Counted from the stretch's first letter, positions 24,488 through 33,402 are shown. The stretch is DNA of 43,393 bases from DATEPR01 sp036279295 (GCA_036279295.1 DASUJK010000061.1:1-43393); one strand, 5' to 3'. The notes: generated from the letters alone by a model not told the origin. Made by a program: numbers and translations.

Positions 24488-26176
24488 CTACAACGCGGCC
24501 AGGCGTTCGCTGAGGGTGTCCAGGCCCATGGAGCCCATTTCCAGGGCCTGCTTGTGGAACCTCGCCAGGTCGAAGTGCTCCGGGTCGCGCTGCTTGGCGT
24601 TGTCGCGGGCGGCCAGCCACACTCGTTCGCCCAGCTTGTACGCGGGAGCCTGCCCCGGCCAGCCCAGGTACCTGTCGATCTCGTCGGGCAGCAGGCCGGG
24701 GTCGGTCAGGGTGCGGGTGGTCATGAACTCCAGCCCGAGGTCCGGGGTCCACCGCTCACCCTCGTGGAAACCGGTGCCCTTGGGTATCTCCAGCTCCAGG
24801 TGCATACCGATGTCGATGATCACCCGGCCGGCGCGGAACAGGTGGGCGTCCAGCATGCCCATCAGGTCGCCGTCGTCGGACAGGAAGCCGAGCTCACGCA
24901 TCAACCGCTCCGCGTACAGCGCCCACCCTTCGCTGTGCCCGGATGTGCCGGCCATCAGCCGCTGGAACCGGTTGAGCGTGTCGGCCTGGTACACGGCGGT
25001 GGCGATCTGCAGGTGATGGCCCGGCACACCCTCGTGGTACACGGTGCTGACCTCACGCCAGGTACTGAACTCCTCCTGGCCGGGGAAGAGTGACCACCAC
25101 ATCCGGCCGGGTCGGGTGAAGTCGATGGTGGGGCCGGTGTAGTAGGCGCCCGCGCCACCACCGGGCGGCGCGATGCGGCACTCCAGGTTCATCAACGCGT
25201 CGGGGATCTCGAAATGGGTGCCCCGGAGGGCGGCCAGCGCCGCGTCGGACAGTTTCTGCATCCACCGCTGCAAGGCGTCCGAACCGGCCAGCTGGTACCT
25301 CGGGTCGGCGTCCAGTTCGGCGGCCGCCTCGGCGAGTGTGGCGCCCGGCTTGATCCGGGCCGCGACCTGCTTCATCTCGTTCTCGATGCGGAAGAACTCG
25401 TCCCAGCCCCAGTGGTACAGCTCGTCCAGATCCACTGTGGCACCGTTGAACTGCCGCAGCCACAGCCCGTACACGTCCGCGCCGACGGCGTCCTTGTGCG
25501 GCGCCCTCGGCGCGAGTTCCGTGCGCAGGAAGTCGCCGAGATCGCCGTAGGCGGTGGCCGCGGCGACCGCACCCGTCTCCAGTTCGGTGCGCAGCGCGTC
25601 GGTCATGCCCGGCACGTCCCGAGCGCCCTCGATCAGCGTCGCGAAGAAGGACGGTGCACCGGCCGCACCGGACCAGATCGCACACTGCTCCGCTGTCTTC
25701 GTGACCTGGCGCAGCGCTGCGACGTGACCGTGGTCGGCGCCGTAGGCGTACGCGGCCCGCATGCTGGCCATCGCGTCCGGGACCTTGGCCAGCCGGGCCG
25801 CGATCACCGCCCAGTCGTCCGCGGTTTCGTTGGCCATCAGGTCGAACACCATCCTGGTGTCCTGCGGTCCGCTGGCGATCACGTTCAGCTCGGCCACCAG
25901 CAGGCCCGCCTCGTGCAGGTCCAGTTCCGCGGTCGCCCGCTCGGCGAACACGGCCTGCGCGACCCGGTCCGAGTCGTCGACGGGTGTCTCGGCGTTGATC
26001 TCGCGCAGTGCCGCCGCGCTCGCGTCGGCCCTCGCCTGCACGGCATCGGGCGAATAGTCGGTCAACTGGTCGTCGTACCCGGCGATGCCGCCCAGGGTCG
26101 CCATGATCGGGTGGCGGCGCGCGTGGTCGTCAAGAAAGCGGTCACTGATCTCGTGGATCCTGGACTTCGGAGACAT
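24488..26176 (-). CDS. DUF885 family zinc metallopeptidase-like protein
   Basis: 562-aa cytoplasmic protein of DUF885. The zinc motif is YHEGVPGHHLQIA (H381, E382, H387/H388), a HE-x-x-x-HH variant of HExxH, followed by HSEGWALYAERL (414-425), which supplies the third ligand. The flanking TRPGRMWWSLFPGQEEFSTW and YAYGADHGHVAALRQV blocks are family-typical, and the length is normal. Substrates of actinobacterial members are not established; peptide hydrolysis is the expected activity. The ATG at 26176 starts the conserved helix (SRIHEISDRFLDDHARRHP). It is divergent from lppM. Confidence 0.9.
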   Translation of the reverse strand: MSPKSRIHEISDRFLDDHARRHPIMATLGGIAGYDDQLTDYSPDAVQARADASAAALREINAETPVDDSDRVAQAVFAERATAELDLHEAGLLVAELNVIASGPQDTRMVFDLMANETADDWAVIAARLAKVPDAMASMRAAYAYGADHGHVAALRQVTKTAEQCAIWSGAAGAPSFFATLIEGARDVPGMTDALRTELETGAVAAATAYGDLGDFLRTELAPRAPHKDAVGADVYGLWLRQFNGATVDLDELYHWGWDEFFRIENEMKQVAARIKPGATLAEAAAELDADPRYQLAGSDALQRWMQKLSDAALAALRGTHFEIPDALMNLECRIAPPGGGAGAYYTGPTIDFTRPGRMWWSLFPGQEEFSTWREVSTVYHEGVPGHHLQIATAVYQADTLNRFQRLMAGTSGHSEGWALYAERLMRELGFLSDDGDLMGMLDAHLFRAGRVIIDIGMHLELEIPKGTGFHEGERWTPDLGLEFMTTRTLTDPGLLPDEIDRYLGWPGQAPAYKLGERVWLAARDNAKQRDPEHFDLARFHKQALEMGSMGLDTLSERLAAL

Positions 26177-26253
26177 GCCAGCACGCTACCGTGACCTCGA
26201 CAGGCCGCGACCGGATATGTGGTGACGCGGCCCCCGGCTGGCAGGATGACCGC

Positions 26254-26955
26254 GTGTCCAAGGGAAGTCCGCGTCGACGCGGACCACGAGCGCTCGCCAT
26301 GACGGTCGGCCTGCTGGCCGTCGGACTGCTGGCCAGCGGTTGCGTGCGGGTGCACGCGGCGCTGGTCGTGTCCACGTCGGACCTGGTGTCCGGCAGCGTC
26401 CTGGTCGCCGCGCTGCCCACCGCGGAGAGCAGCGAGGGACCACAGCTGGAGATCCCGACCGAGATGGCGAGCCGGGTGACCACGAAGGCCTATTCGGCGG
26501 ACGGCTACGTGGGCAACACCGTGACGTTCAACAATCTCGACTTCGACGAGGTCACCGCGCTGGCCGCGTCGATCAGCAACGAGAACGCGACCTACCACAT
26601 CGCGTTCCAGCGGGCGGGCGATCTGGTCACGATGGACGGCTCGGTGGACCTCAGTCAGCTGCCGCCCAGCGGCGTGGACGTCCAGCTCAAGGTCAACTTC
26701 CCCGGTCCGGTCACCCGGTCGAACGGCTCGCAGGACGACGAGACGGTCAGCTGGGTCATGAAGCCGGGCGGGGTGACGTCGTTCAGCGCCACCGACCAGT
26801 ACGCGCTGGGCAACAGCCGCGGCTGGCGGTTCTGGGCGCTGTCGCTGGGTGGCGGCACCGCGATCATCTCGGTGTTCATCCTGGGCCTGGCCCTGCTGGC
26901 CAGGCGGCGCAACCTGAAGAAGGAACGCGCCTACCTGGCCGCCGCGCCGGTCTGA
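26254..26955 (+). CDS. lppM: LppM-family lipoprotein
   Basis: 233-aa membrane-anchored protein. It has a lipoprotein signal with lipobox LLASGC (Cys30), a central beta-rich domain (residues about 31-180), one C-terminal transmembrane helix (about 193-215) and a basic cytoplasmic tail (RRRNLKKE). This matches LppM of M. tuberculosis (Rv2171), which affects phagocytosis and envelope glycolipids. In both genomes the metF-like gene follows in the opposite direction, here with only 3 bp between the stops. The GTG at 26254 has AGGA 8-9 nt upstream. Confidence 0.85.
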   Translation: MSKGSPRRRGPRALAMTVGLLAVGLLASGCVRVHAALVVSTSDLVSGSVLVAALPTAESSEGPQLEIPTEMASRVTTKAYSADGYVGNTVTFNNLDFDEVTALAASISNENATYHIAFQRAGDLVTMDGSVDLSQLPPSGVDVQLKVNFPGPVTRSNGSQDDETVSWVMKPGGVTSFSATDQYALGNSRGWRFWALSLGGGTAIISVFILGLALLARRRNLKKERAYLAAAPV

Positions 26956-26958
26956 CGA

Positions 26959-27846
26959 CTACGCCGACCGCACCGGCACCAGACCGAGCCGGTGCACCAC
27001 CTCGGTGGTCGCCTGCGCCCGGTTGAACGTGTAGAAGTGCAGGTCCGGCACGCCCTCGTCGAGCAGCCGCTGCCCAAGCTCGGCGGCCACGTCGATGCCT
27101 TCGGCACGGAACGCCTTGGCGTCGCCGGCCAGCGGTGCCAACCGATCCAGCAGTGCCTTCGGCGCGCTCGAACCGGACAGCTCGATGGTCTTGGCCAACG
27201 TGCGCGGTGTGGTCAGCGGCATCAGACCGGGCAACAGGATCGTGTCGCACCCGGCAGCCGCGACCCGGTCGCGCAACCGCAGGAAGTCGTCGGCCTCGTG
27301 GAACAGCTGGGCGATCGCGAAGTCGGCGCCGGCACGCAGCTTGCGCACCAGGTACCGGGTGTCGGTGTCCAGATCGGCCGACCTGGGGTGGCCGTACGGG
27401 AACGCCGCCACGCCGACACAGAAGTCGCCGAGTTCGCGGACCAGCCGGACCAGTTCCTCGGCGTAGGTCAGCCCGTCCTCGCGCGGCTCCCAGTCACCGT
27501 TCGGGTCGCCGGGCGGGTCGCCGCGCACCGCGAGGATGTTGCGGACGCCGATCGCCGCGTACCAGCCGATCACGTTGCGCAACTCGGCCACCGAGTGGTC
27601 GACCGCCGTCAGGTGCGCCATCGGGACCAGCGTGGTCTCCCGCGCCACCCTGCCGGTGGTGCGCACCGTGCGGTCCCGCGTCGAGCCGCCCGCGCCGTAG
27701 GTCACCGACACGAAGGCCGGGTCGAGGGGTTCCAGCTTGCGGGCGGACCGCCACAGGACCTGTTCCTCGGCCTCGTCCCTGGGTGGGCAGAACTCCACCG
27801 AGAACACGGGGCGCCCTGAGCCCAGCCGCTGCACAACCGTCGTCAC
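26959..27846 (-). CDS. metF: methylenetetrahydrofolate reductase
   Basis: FAD-dependent reduction of 5,10-methylene-THF to 5-methyl-THF for methionine synthesis. The protein has 295 aa from the GTG at 27846, the usual bacterial length. Blocks: FSVEFCPPRD with the proton-relay Glu18, FVSVTYGAGGSTRDRT, ILAVRGDPPGD, FCVGVAAFPYGHPR, FAIAQLFHEADDFLRL and the C-terminal LHFYTFNRA. In M. tuberculosis the gene at this position is Rv2172c. No strong Shine-Dalgarno is visible at the GTG. It is convergent with lppM. Confidence 0.93.
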   Translation of the reverse strand: MTTVVQRLGSGRPVFSVEFCPPRDEAEEQVLWRSARKLEPLDPAFVSVTYGAGGSTRDRTVRTTGRVARETTLVPMAHLTAVDHSVAELRNVIGWYAAIGVRNILAVRGDPPGDPNGDWEPREDGLTYAEELVRLVRELGDFCVGVAAFPYGHPRSADLDTDTRYLVRKLRAGADFAIAQLFHEADDFLRLRDRVAAAGCDTILLPGLMPLTTPRTLAKTIELSGSSAPKALLDRLAPLAGDAKAFRAEGIDVAAELGQRLLDEGVPDLHFYTFNRAQATTEVVHRLGLVPVRSA

Positions 27847-27992
27847 GGACCCAGGGTAGTGACATGCCCGTTGTCCGAAAAACGGCATCCACGGAGTGGA
27901 ACCGGGACACTGAGCCACGCCCGTGACCGAGTTGTGAACCAGCCAGGGCACACTGGATTCGTCACCTGTGCATTGCACAGTCGGGAGTGGGG

Positions 27993-29444
27993 ATGAATCG
28001 GGCGAGCGTGCGCGACGGCGGGCCGGAACGCCTGCCGCGGCCGACCACGCCCCCGAAAGTGCGACGGCTGCTGGCCCTGCTGCCGCTGCTCGTGCTCGCA
28101 TGCGCGTCGTGTGCCGATCCACTCGGCGGTCAGGCGGCGGCCCGGCCGGTGCCCGTGCTGTCGGCGAGCCAGACCGTGGTCCAGTCGATCGGCGACCTGG
28201 CCGAGGCCGGTGTCCTGCACTACCGGGGTGCCCTGACCAACCCGAACGGCAAGCAGATCGCGCTCGACGTCAGCGTCACCGCGACCGGCGAGGCGGGCGG
28301 CACGCTCACGGTCGGCGGCCAGCAGGGCTCGATGGTCGTGGTGGACGGTGTCCTCTACGTGGACGCCCCCGCCCAGTTCTGGTCACTGCTGTCCGGCGAC
28401 CCGGGCAGCGAGGCCGACGCGGTGGGCAGCAGATGGGTGAAGGTGCCGTCGGTGACGGTCGGCATCGACATCGGGGTCTCGCTGCGACCCAACGCGTTCG
28501 CCGAGTTCCTGTCCGAGCAGGTGGACGGCACCATCGACGATCCGCTCACCGACCAGCCGACGACCGCGGTGCACGGCGTCAAGGCGCTGCACATCGACGT
28601 CGGCAACAGCACCATCGACATCGCGACCACCGGCACACACGGCGTGCTGCACGTCGCCGTGCCGGCCGGTCTCGGCAGAGCACAGCAGGTGTCACTGGAC
28701 GTCGCCGACGTGTCCGGCAGCGAGGCCGGCATCTACCAGGACCTCAACCAGCAGGCCAAACAGCTGGGCACGGCCGTCGACACGTCGGTGGACATCGAAC
28801 AGGGCGGCCAGAGTTGGGGCAACTGCACGGCCGCGGCGTGCTCGGTGGTGGTCACGTTCACGAACGCCAGTCTGGTGGCCACCAAGGTCGTGGTGTCCGG
28901 CAAGTGGACCGGGGACGGCCAGCCGACCGGCACGTGCCGGGCCGTTGTCGGGCCGGTTGCCGCCGGCAAACCGGCGACCGCGGCGTGCACGAACAGCTCA
29001 CCACAGTGGACGTCGTTCTTCGACCGTGCACACGCGACACCCGGCCAGCATCCGTACGAAGTGGACTGGACGGCGGAAGCCCTTGCCGCACCACTGAATC
29101 TGGCCAGGCTGGCCGGCGAGGCGGCAGCCGCGGCCAAGCCGGCCACCGCCGATCCCGCTCGGACCACCGGGCACGCCTACGTGTACGTGATCAACTACCA
29201 GGACAGCACCGGCCACGCCAGGGTGTGGAAGTACGGCGTGAACAACACGACCGCGTGGCGTTCCACGGCGGACAGCCAGTTGACCGCGTGCCGCTCGGTC
29301 AGCCGCACGTCCTGCACGGCGGCTCTGGTCACGGCGGCACCGGACCGGCCGTCCGCCGACGCGCTCGTCACCGCGCTGGTGACCAGGTCGAAGACGTGTC
29401 CACCCGGCCAGTGGGTGGACTGCGCGCCGTCAGCCACCGGGTGA
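27993..29444 (+). CDS. large secreted lipoprotein with possible GIY-YIG-like C-terminal domain
   Basis: 483-aa exported protein. The signal sequence has a lipobox-like VLAC (Cys37) after a KVRRLLALLPLL core. Residues about 55-235 resemble the LppX/LprG-like lipid-carrier beta-fold of actinobacterial lipoproteins (QSIGDLAEAGVLHYRGAL..., MVVVDGVLYVDA); this is tentative. Residues 240-390 include a cysteine-containing domain (C278/C283, C315/C332). Residues 394-477 (HAYVYVINYQDSTG, VWKYGV, TTAWRS, RPSADAL) resemble GIY-YIG-like domains seen at the ends of polymorphic toxins, but the catalytic Glu position appears lost. GGGAG lies 5 nt before the ATG at 27993. Its 3' end overlaps the convergent TetR gene by 15 bp. 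Confidence 0.7.
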   Translation: MNRASVRDGGPERLPRPTTPPKVRRLLALLPLLVLACASCADPLGGQAAARPVPVLSASQTVVQSIGDLAEAGVLHYRGALTNPNGKQIALDVSVTATGEAGGTLTVGGQQGSMVVVDGVLYVDAPAQFWSLLSGDPGSEADAVGSRWVKVPSVTVGIDIGVSLRPNAFAEFLSEQVDGTIDDPLTDQPTTAVHGVKALHIDVGNSTIDIATTGTHGVLHVAVPAGLGRAQQVSLDVADVSGSEAGIYQDLNQQAKQLGTAVDTSVDIEQGGQSWGNCTAAACSVVVTFTNASLVATKVVVSGKWTGDGQPTGTCRAVVGPVAAGKPATAACTNSSPQWTSFFDRAHATPGQHPYEVDWTAEALAAPLNLARLAGEAAAAAKPATADPARTTGHAYVYVINYQDSTGHARVWKYGVNNTTAWRSTADSQLTACRSVSRTSCTAALVTAAPDRPSADALVTALVTRSKTCPPGQWVDCAPSATG

Positions 29445-30017
29445 GCGCGTCAGCGCTTCGTAGGCCGCGACGAACCGCTCGATCACCTCGTCGGCACCCC
29501 GCCGGTCGCCGGTGGCCAGCAGATCCAGCAGCAGCCCCCTGGTCAGGGCCAGCCCGAACCGGGCGTCGGCCCGCACCACCTCGGGTGGGCCGCCGCCGGC
29601 CGGCGCAGAACCGGTGAGCGCGCCGAGCCAGGACTCCACGATGCCGTCCAGGAAGTGCGTGGTGCCCTCCCGGCCCTGCAGCGCCTGCCCGTACAGCTCG
29701 AAGAACAGCCGCTCGGCCGGCCACAGCGCCGGGTCGGACACCCGCTGCCAGAACCGGCGGATCAGGTCGACGACACCGAGTTCCGGGTCGGCGGCCACCT
29801 CCCGTTCCAGGTCGGCGAGCGCGGCCAGTTGCCGGCGCTCCATTTCCCGGACCACCTCGACCAGCAGGCCCTCCTTGGAGCCGAAGTGGTAGATCAGCAT
29901 CCGGTGGCTGGTGCCGATCGCCGACGCGAGGGCACGCAGGCTGCCGTCACCGAGGCCGCGTTCGGTCAGTTCGTCGATGACCGCGGCGAGCAGCTTGGCT
30001 TTCGGATCGGCTGGCAC
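29430..30017 (-). CDS. TetR-family transcriptional repressor
   Basis: 195 aa from the GTG at 30017 (CAGGA 7 nt upstream). The N-terminal helix-turn-helix is KLLAAVIDELTERG, GSLRALASAIGTSHRMLIYHFGSKEGLLVEVV (residues about 6-55); the C-terminal ligand domain contains FFELYGQALQG and GLLLDLLAT. It is divergent from an SRPBCC gene, with a perfect 7-bp-arm palindrome between them at 30039-30056, so it most likely represses that gene and itself. The ligand is unknown. Confidence 0.9.
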   Translation of the reverse strand: MPADPKAKLLAAVIDELTERGLGDGSLRALASAIGTSHRMLIYHFGSKEGLLVEVVREMERRQLAALADLEREVAADPELGVVDLIRRFWQRVSDPALWPAERLFFELYGQALQGREGTTHFLDGIVESWLGALTGSAPAGGGPPEVVRADARFGLALTRGLLLDLLATGDRRGADEVIERFVAAYEALTRSPGG

Positions 30018-30038
30018 GTGTCCATCCTGCCGCACTCG

Positions 30039-30056
30039 ATGTACCATCTGGTACAT
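30039..30056. promoter_or_regulatory. TetR operator overlapping a leaderless start
   Basis: ATGTACC-ATCT-GGTACAT, a perfect 7-bp inverted repeat. TACCAT inside it (30042-30047) is a TAnnnT -10 placed 7 bp before the ATG of the rightward SRPBCC gene, so that gene is probably leaderless and is silenced when TetR binds over its start codon. Confidence 0.7.
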
Positions 30057-30507
30057 GGGGAAGCGGAAGATCGACGTGCGGGTCCGGGCCGACGCGAGCC
30101 CGGCCGCGCTCTACGCACTGTTGCGGGACGGTGCGTCCTGGCCGGTGTGGTCGCCGATCGGCTCGTTCGAGCTGCGTCGGCACGGCGCTGACGAGCCGGA
30201 GGGCCTCGGCGCGATCCGCGTGTTCCGGACCGGCCGGGTGGTCAGCGTCGAGCGCATCGCCGAACTCGTCCCGGACCGGCGGTTCAGCTACGAGCTGGAG
30301 CACGGCCTGCCGATCAAGAACTACCGGGCCGATGTCGACCTGGACACGGACGGTGACGGAACCGTCATCCACTGGCACTCGACATTCGACGGCAAGGCGC
30401 CCGGCATCGGCTTGTTCTACCAGTTCTTCCTGGGCATCTTCATCAAGCGCTGCGCCAGGGGCCTGGCCAGCTACGTGGTCACCGAACGGTCACAACCTGG
30501 TCGCTAG
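30055..30507 (+). CDS. SRPBCC (polyketide cyclase/dehydrase-like) family protein
   Basis: 150-aa lipid- or ligand-binding protein of the START/SRPBCC superfamily: KIDVRVRADASPAALYALL, SWPVWSPIGSFELRR, GAIRVFRTGRVVSVERI, RRFSYELEHGLPIKNYRADVDL and TVIHWHSTFDGK. Most such proteins bind hydrophobic small molecules and a few are cyclases. The ATG at 30055 lies inside the TetR operator and no Shine-Dalgarno precedes it, so translation is probably leaderless. The divergent TetR repressor is the likely regulator. Confidence 0.87.
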   Translation: MGKRKIDVRVRADASPAALYALLRDGASWPVWSPIGSFELRRHGADEPEGLGAIRVFRTGRVVSVERIAELVPDRRFSYELEHGLPIKNYRADVDLDTDGDGTVIHWHSTFDGKAPGIGLFYQFFLGIFIKRCARGLASYVVTERSQPGR

Positions 30508-30537
30508 TCGAGGTCGGCGGCGGCCACTCTCCGCGCT

Positions 30538-32142
30538 GTGATTGGATTCGGCGCGATGACCTTCGCCCCCACACCCTCGGTGTTGCCTGTCGGGACGGAA
30601 CCCGAATACCTGCCCGTACCGGTGCGAACCATCGCCACGGGCATGCTCGGGGCCGTTCTCATGGCCGGCGGAGGCATCGGCGCTGCCGCGGTCGGCGATC
30701 CCAACCCGATCCTGGACGGCACGGCGTTCACCTGGCTCGGCTTCGGACATGGCAAGCAGATGTCCGTGGCCGTGGTGTACGTCGGCATCGCGCTGATCAT
30801 CTGGTCCTGGGTCCGGTTGGGCCGGGACGTGCGGGCCGGCATCGTGGACCGCAGGGGCATGCTGATCGCGATCGGCGCCTGGATGCTGCCGCTGCTGGTC
30901 GCTCCCCCGCTGTACAGCCGCGACATGTTCACGTACCTGGCGCAGGGTGATCTCGCGCTGCACGGGTTCAACCCGTACCAGTACGGCGTCTCGGTGCTGA
31001 ACGACCATCTGTCCGCCAACGTCGACCCCACCTGGCAGGACACGCCGACGCCGTACGGCCCGCTGTTCGTCCTGATCGCCAAGTCCGTCGTGCTGGTCAC
31101 CGGGCAGAGCACCATCGTCGGCGTGCTGGCCATGCGGGCCACCCTGTGCACCGGAATGCTCATGCTGTGCTGGGCGCTGCCCCGGCTGGCCCAGCGGCTG
31201 GGCGGCTCACCGACACTGGCGTTGTGGCTGGTCGCGGCCAACCCGCTGGTACTGGCGTACCTGGTCGGCGGCGGCCACAACGACGTGCTGATGATCGGCC
31301 TGCTCGCGGTCGGCACCGTGCTGGTGCTGGACGGCCGCTATCGCAGGGGATTCCTGCTGGTCACGCTCGCGTTCGCGATCAAGGCGACGGCCGGCATGCT
31401 GCTGCCGTTCCTGGTGCTGATCTGGGCCTCCAGGATGACCGGCCGACCATGGCGCGCGCGGCTGGGTCGGGCCACCGTGCTGAGCCTGGCCGTCTTCCTG
31501 CCCACGTTCGCTGCCTGCACGTTCCTGGCCGGTGTGAACCTCGGGTGGCTGCCGGCGCTGAGCACGTCCTACCTGGTGATCGAGTGGCTGTCCCTGCCCA
31601 CCGCGGCCGGCCAGCTGATCTACATCGTCTCCAGCGCGTTCAGCAGCCCGAACCTGGGCAGCATCCTCACGGTGACCCGCACGGTCGGCTGGCTGGTGCT
31701 GCTCGTGCTGGTGTTCCGGCAGTGGTGGCTGGCCAGGCACGGTGAACCCGCCGCCATCATGCGCCGGGCCGCCATCGCACTGCTGCTGGTCATCGTGCTC
31801 TCGCCGGCCACACTGCCGTGGTACTTCAGCTGGGCGCTGGTGGCCGCCGCCGGCCTGGCCTGGAGCAGGCGCGCGCTGGTGGTCAGCGTGTTCTTCGCGG
31901 TGTGGATCGCGTTGATGTGGTTCCCGGACGGCACGTTCGGGCTCTACGACGCCGCCTACCTGGCCACCGCCGCATTGGCCGCGGCGCTGGCCGCCGTGTC
32001 ACTGGTCCGGCCGGACCCGTTGCGGCTGTCGCTGTCGTCCGAGTGGCTGGACCGGGACCTGCGGGCCAGCACCACCGAGACGGCGGCGAACATGAGCCCG
32101 ACACCGGCCAGCCCGGCGCCGACCAAGTTCGGCGACGCGTAG
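30538..32142 (+). CDS. mptA: polyprenol-phosphomannose-dependent alpha-1,6-mannosyltransferase (MptA/MptB family)
   Basis: 534-aa GT-C type integral membrane mannosyltransferase with about 12-13 predicted helices, which extends the alpha-1,6-mannan backbone of lipomannan/lipoarabinomannan on the outer face of the membrane. The catalytic acidic motif is YSRDMFTYLAQGDL (residues 126-139), followed by NPYQYGV and TPYGPLFVLIA in the first large loop. The position before Rv2175c-like and pknL genes matches mptA (Rv2174) of M. tuberculosis; MptB cannot be excluded. The GTG at 30538 is taken; ATG 30556 is in frame. The last 62 codons overlap the opposite-strand MFS gene by 187 bp. Confidence 0.85.
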   Translation: MIGFGAMTFAPTPSVLPVGTEPEYLPVPVRTIATGMLGAVLMAGGGIGAAAVGDPNPILDGTAFTWLGFGHGKQMSVAVVYVGIALIIWSWVRLGRDVRAGIVDRRGMLIAIGAWMLPLLVAPPLYSRDMFTYLAQGDLALHGFNPYQYGVSVLNDHLSANVDPTWQDTPTPYGPLFVLIAKSVVLVTGQSTIVGVLAMRATLCTGMLMLCWALPRLAQRLGGSPTLALWLVAANPLVLAYLVGGGHNDVLMIGLLAVGTVLVLDGRYRRGFLLVTLAFAIKATAGMLLPFLVLIWASRMTGRPWRARLGRATVLSLAVFLPTFAACTFLAGVNLGWLPALSTSYLVIEWLSLPTAAGQLIYIVSSAFSSPNLGSILTVTRTVGWLVLLVLVFRQWWLARHGEPAAIMRRAAIALLLVIVLSPATLPWYFSWALVAAAGLAWSRRALVVSVFFAVWIALMWFPDGTFGLYDAAYLATAALAAALAAVSLVRPDPLRLSLSSEWLDRDLRASTTETAANMSPTPASPAPTKFGDA

Positions 32143-33200
32143 CCGAATCCGGCCGCGATGACGACGCCACCCAGGTAGGCGCCCAGCGAGTTGGCCGTGT
32201 TGAACGCCGACTGCAGGGCCGCCGACACCAAGGTCGGCGCGTGCGGTGCCTGTTCCATGACACGCACCTGGAGCGGCGATGCCACGGTGAACCCGGTGAC
32301 ACCGAGCAGGAACAGGGCGATCGCGGCGGTGACCGGCGAGTGCGCCGCGAACAGGAAGACGACCAGCACAACGCCGAGCGCGACCATGCCGAGAATCAGC
32401 GTGCGGTTGTGGTCCCGGTCGCTGAACCGGCCACCGAGCACGTTGCCCACGGTCATGCCCAACCCGAACAGGGCCAGCAGCAACGTGACATCGGCGGGCC
32501 GGTAGCCGGCCAGGTCGGTCATCATCGGCGTCACGTAGCTGAACGACGCGAACACACCGCCGAAGCCGAACACGCACATGGCCAGCGACAGCCAGACCTG
32601 CGGGTTGGTGAACGCGGCGAACTCGGCCCGCAGCCGGCCACCGGCGGTACGGCTGTCCTGGCGCGGCACGGCGACCAGGATCGCGACCACGGACAGCACC
32701 CCGATGCCGGCCACCATCCAGAACGCGGACCGCCAGCCGAGATGCTGGCCGATCAGCGTCGCGGCCGGGACGCCGACGATATTGGCGATGGTCAGGCCGA
32801 GGAACATCCTGGAGATGGCCCGAGCCCGCCTGCTCCGGTCCACCAGCGACGCGGCGACCAGCGCGCCCGCGCCGAAGAACGCGCCGTGCGGCAGGCCGGC
32901 GAACACCCGGGCCGCGAACAGCAGGCCGTAGTTCGGTGCCAGCGCGGACAGCACGTTGCCCAGCACGAACCAGCCCATGAACAGCAGCAGCGTCGCCTTG
33001 CGCGGTATCCGCGTCGCGGCGACGGTGAGCAGCGGAGCGCCGATGACGACACCCAGCGCGTAACCGGAGATCAGCCCGCCAGCGGTCGGGATGGACACGC
33101 CGACATCGCTCGCCACATCGGGCAGCAGGCCCATGATCACGAACTCGTTGGTGCCCACGGCGAACGCGGCGAGAGCCAGGGCGAGCAGTGCGAACCGCAT
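31956..33200 (-). CDS. MFS transporter (DHA1, AraJ/Cmx-like efflux)
   Basis: 414-aa, 12-helix major facilitator exporter. It begins MRFALLALALAAFAVGTNEF, the characteristic start of the arabinose/chloramphenicol efflux-type subgroup, followed by GGLISGYALGVVIGAPLL (motif A region) and RVFAGLPHGAFFGAGALVA. The second half has RFSDRDHNRTLILGM. The substrate is unknown: drugs or sugars. The C-terminal about 35 residues are a Ser/Asp-rich tail overlapping mptA in antisense. GGGAG precedes the ATG at 33200. It is absent from this place in M. tuberculosis and looks like an insertion into the conserved block. Confidence 0.9.
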   Translation of the reverse strand: MRFALLALALAAFAVGTNEFVIMGLLPDVASDVGVSIPTAGGLISGYALGVVIGAPLLTVAATRIPRKATLLLFMGWFVLGNVLSALAPNYGLLFAARVFAGLPHGAFFGAGALVAASLVDRSRRARAISRMFLGLTIANIVGVPAATLIGQHLGWRSAFWMVAGIGVLSVVAILVAVPRQDSRTAGGRLRAEFAAFTNPQVWLSLAMCVFGFGGVFASFSYVTPMMTDLAGYRPADVTLLLALFGLGMTVGNVLGGRFSDRDHNRTLILGMVALGVVLVVFLFAAHSPVTAAIALFLLGVTGFTVASPLQVRVMEQAPHAPTLVSAALQSAFNTANSLGAYLGGVVIAAGFGYASPNLVGAGLAGVGLMFAAVSVVLARRSRSSHSDDSDSRNGSGRTSDTAASAAANAAVAR

Positions 33201-33318
33201 GGAACTCCCTCGGTGAGGACACACCGACGTGCTGGTCCACGGTGACAACTTGCCGGCTGGCTCAATACCTGATCGATCCCACACCAGGCAACGCGAGCGT
33301 GCCATGCCACCGTCCATC

Positions 33319-33342
33319 GCTGTGCGTGAGTTCACGCACAGC
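33319..33342. terminator. hairpin downstream of the Rv2175c-like gene
   Basis: Perfect inverted repeat GCTGTGCGTGA (33319-33329) / TCACGCACAGC (33332-33342), 60-80 nt past the stop of the leftward Rv2175c-like gene and 119 bp before the MFS start. It is a stem without a T tract, so it is either a terminator or a regulatory stem/operator of the MFS gene. Confidence 0.45.
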
Positions 33343-33402
33343 GGCGACAGCCGTCAGCGGTCCGCCGGGCAGCGGACGGTTTCGACCAACGCGGGCCTTC
33401 GC

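Noticed and set aside
27968..29617. 549-codon plus-strand frame overlapping the lipoprotein
   Set aside because: Out of frame with a gene that has a Shine-Dalgarno, signal peptide and balanced composition; this frame is Arg/Gly-rich.
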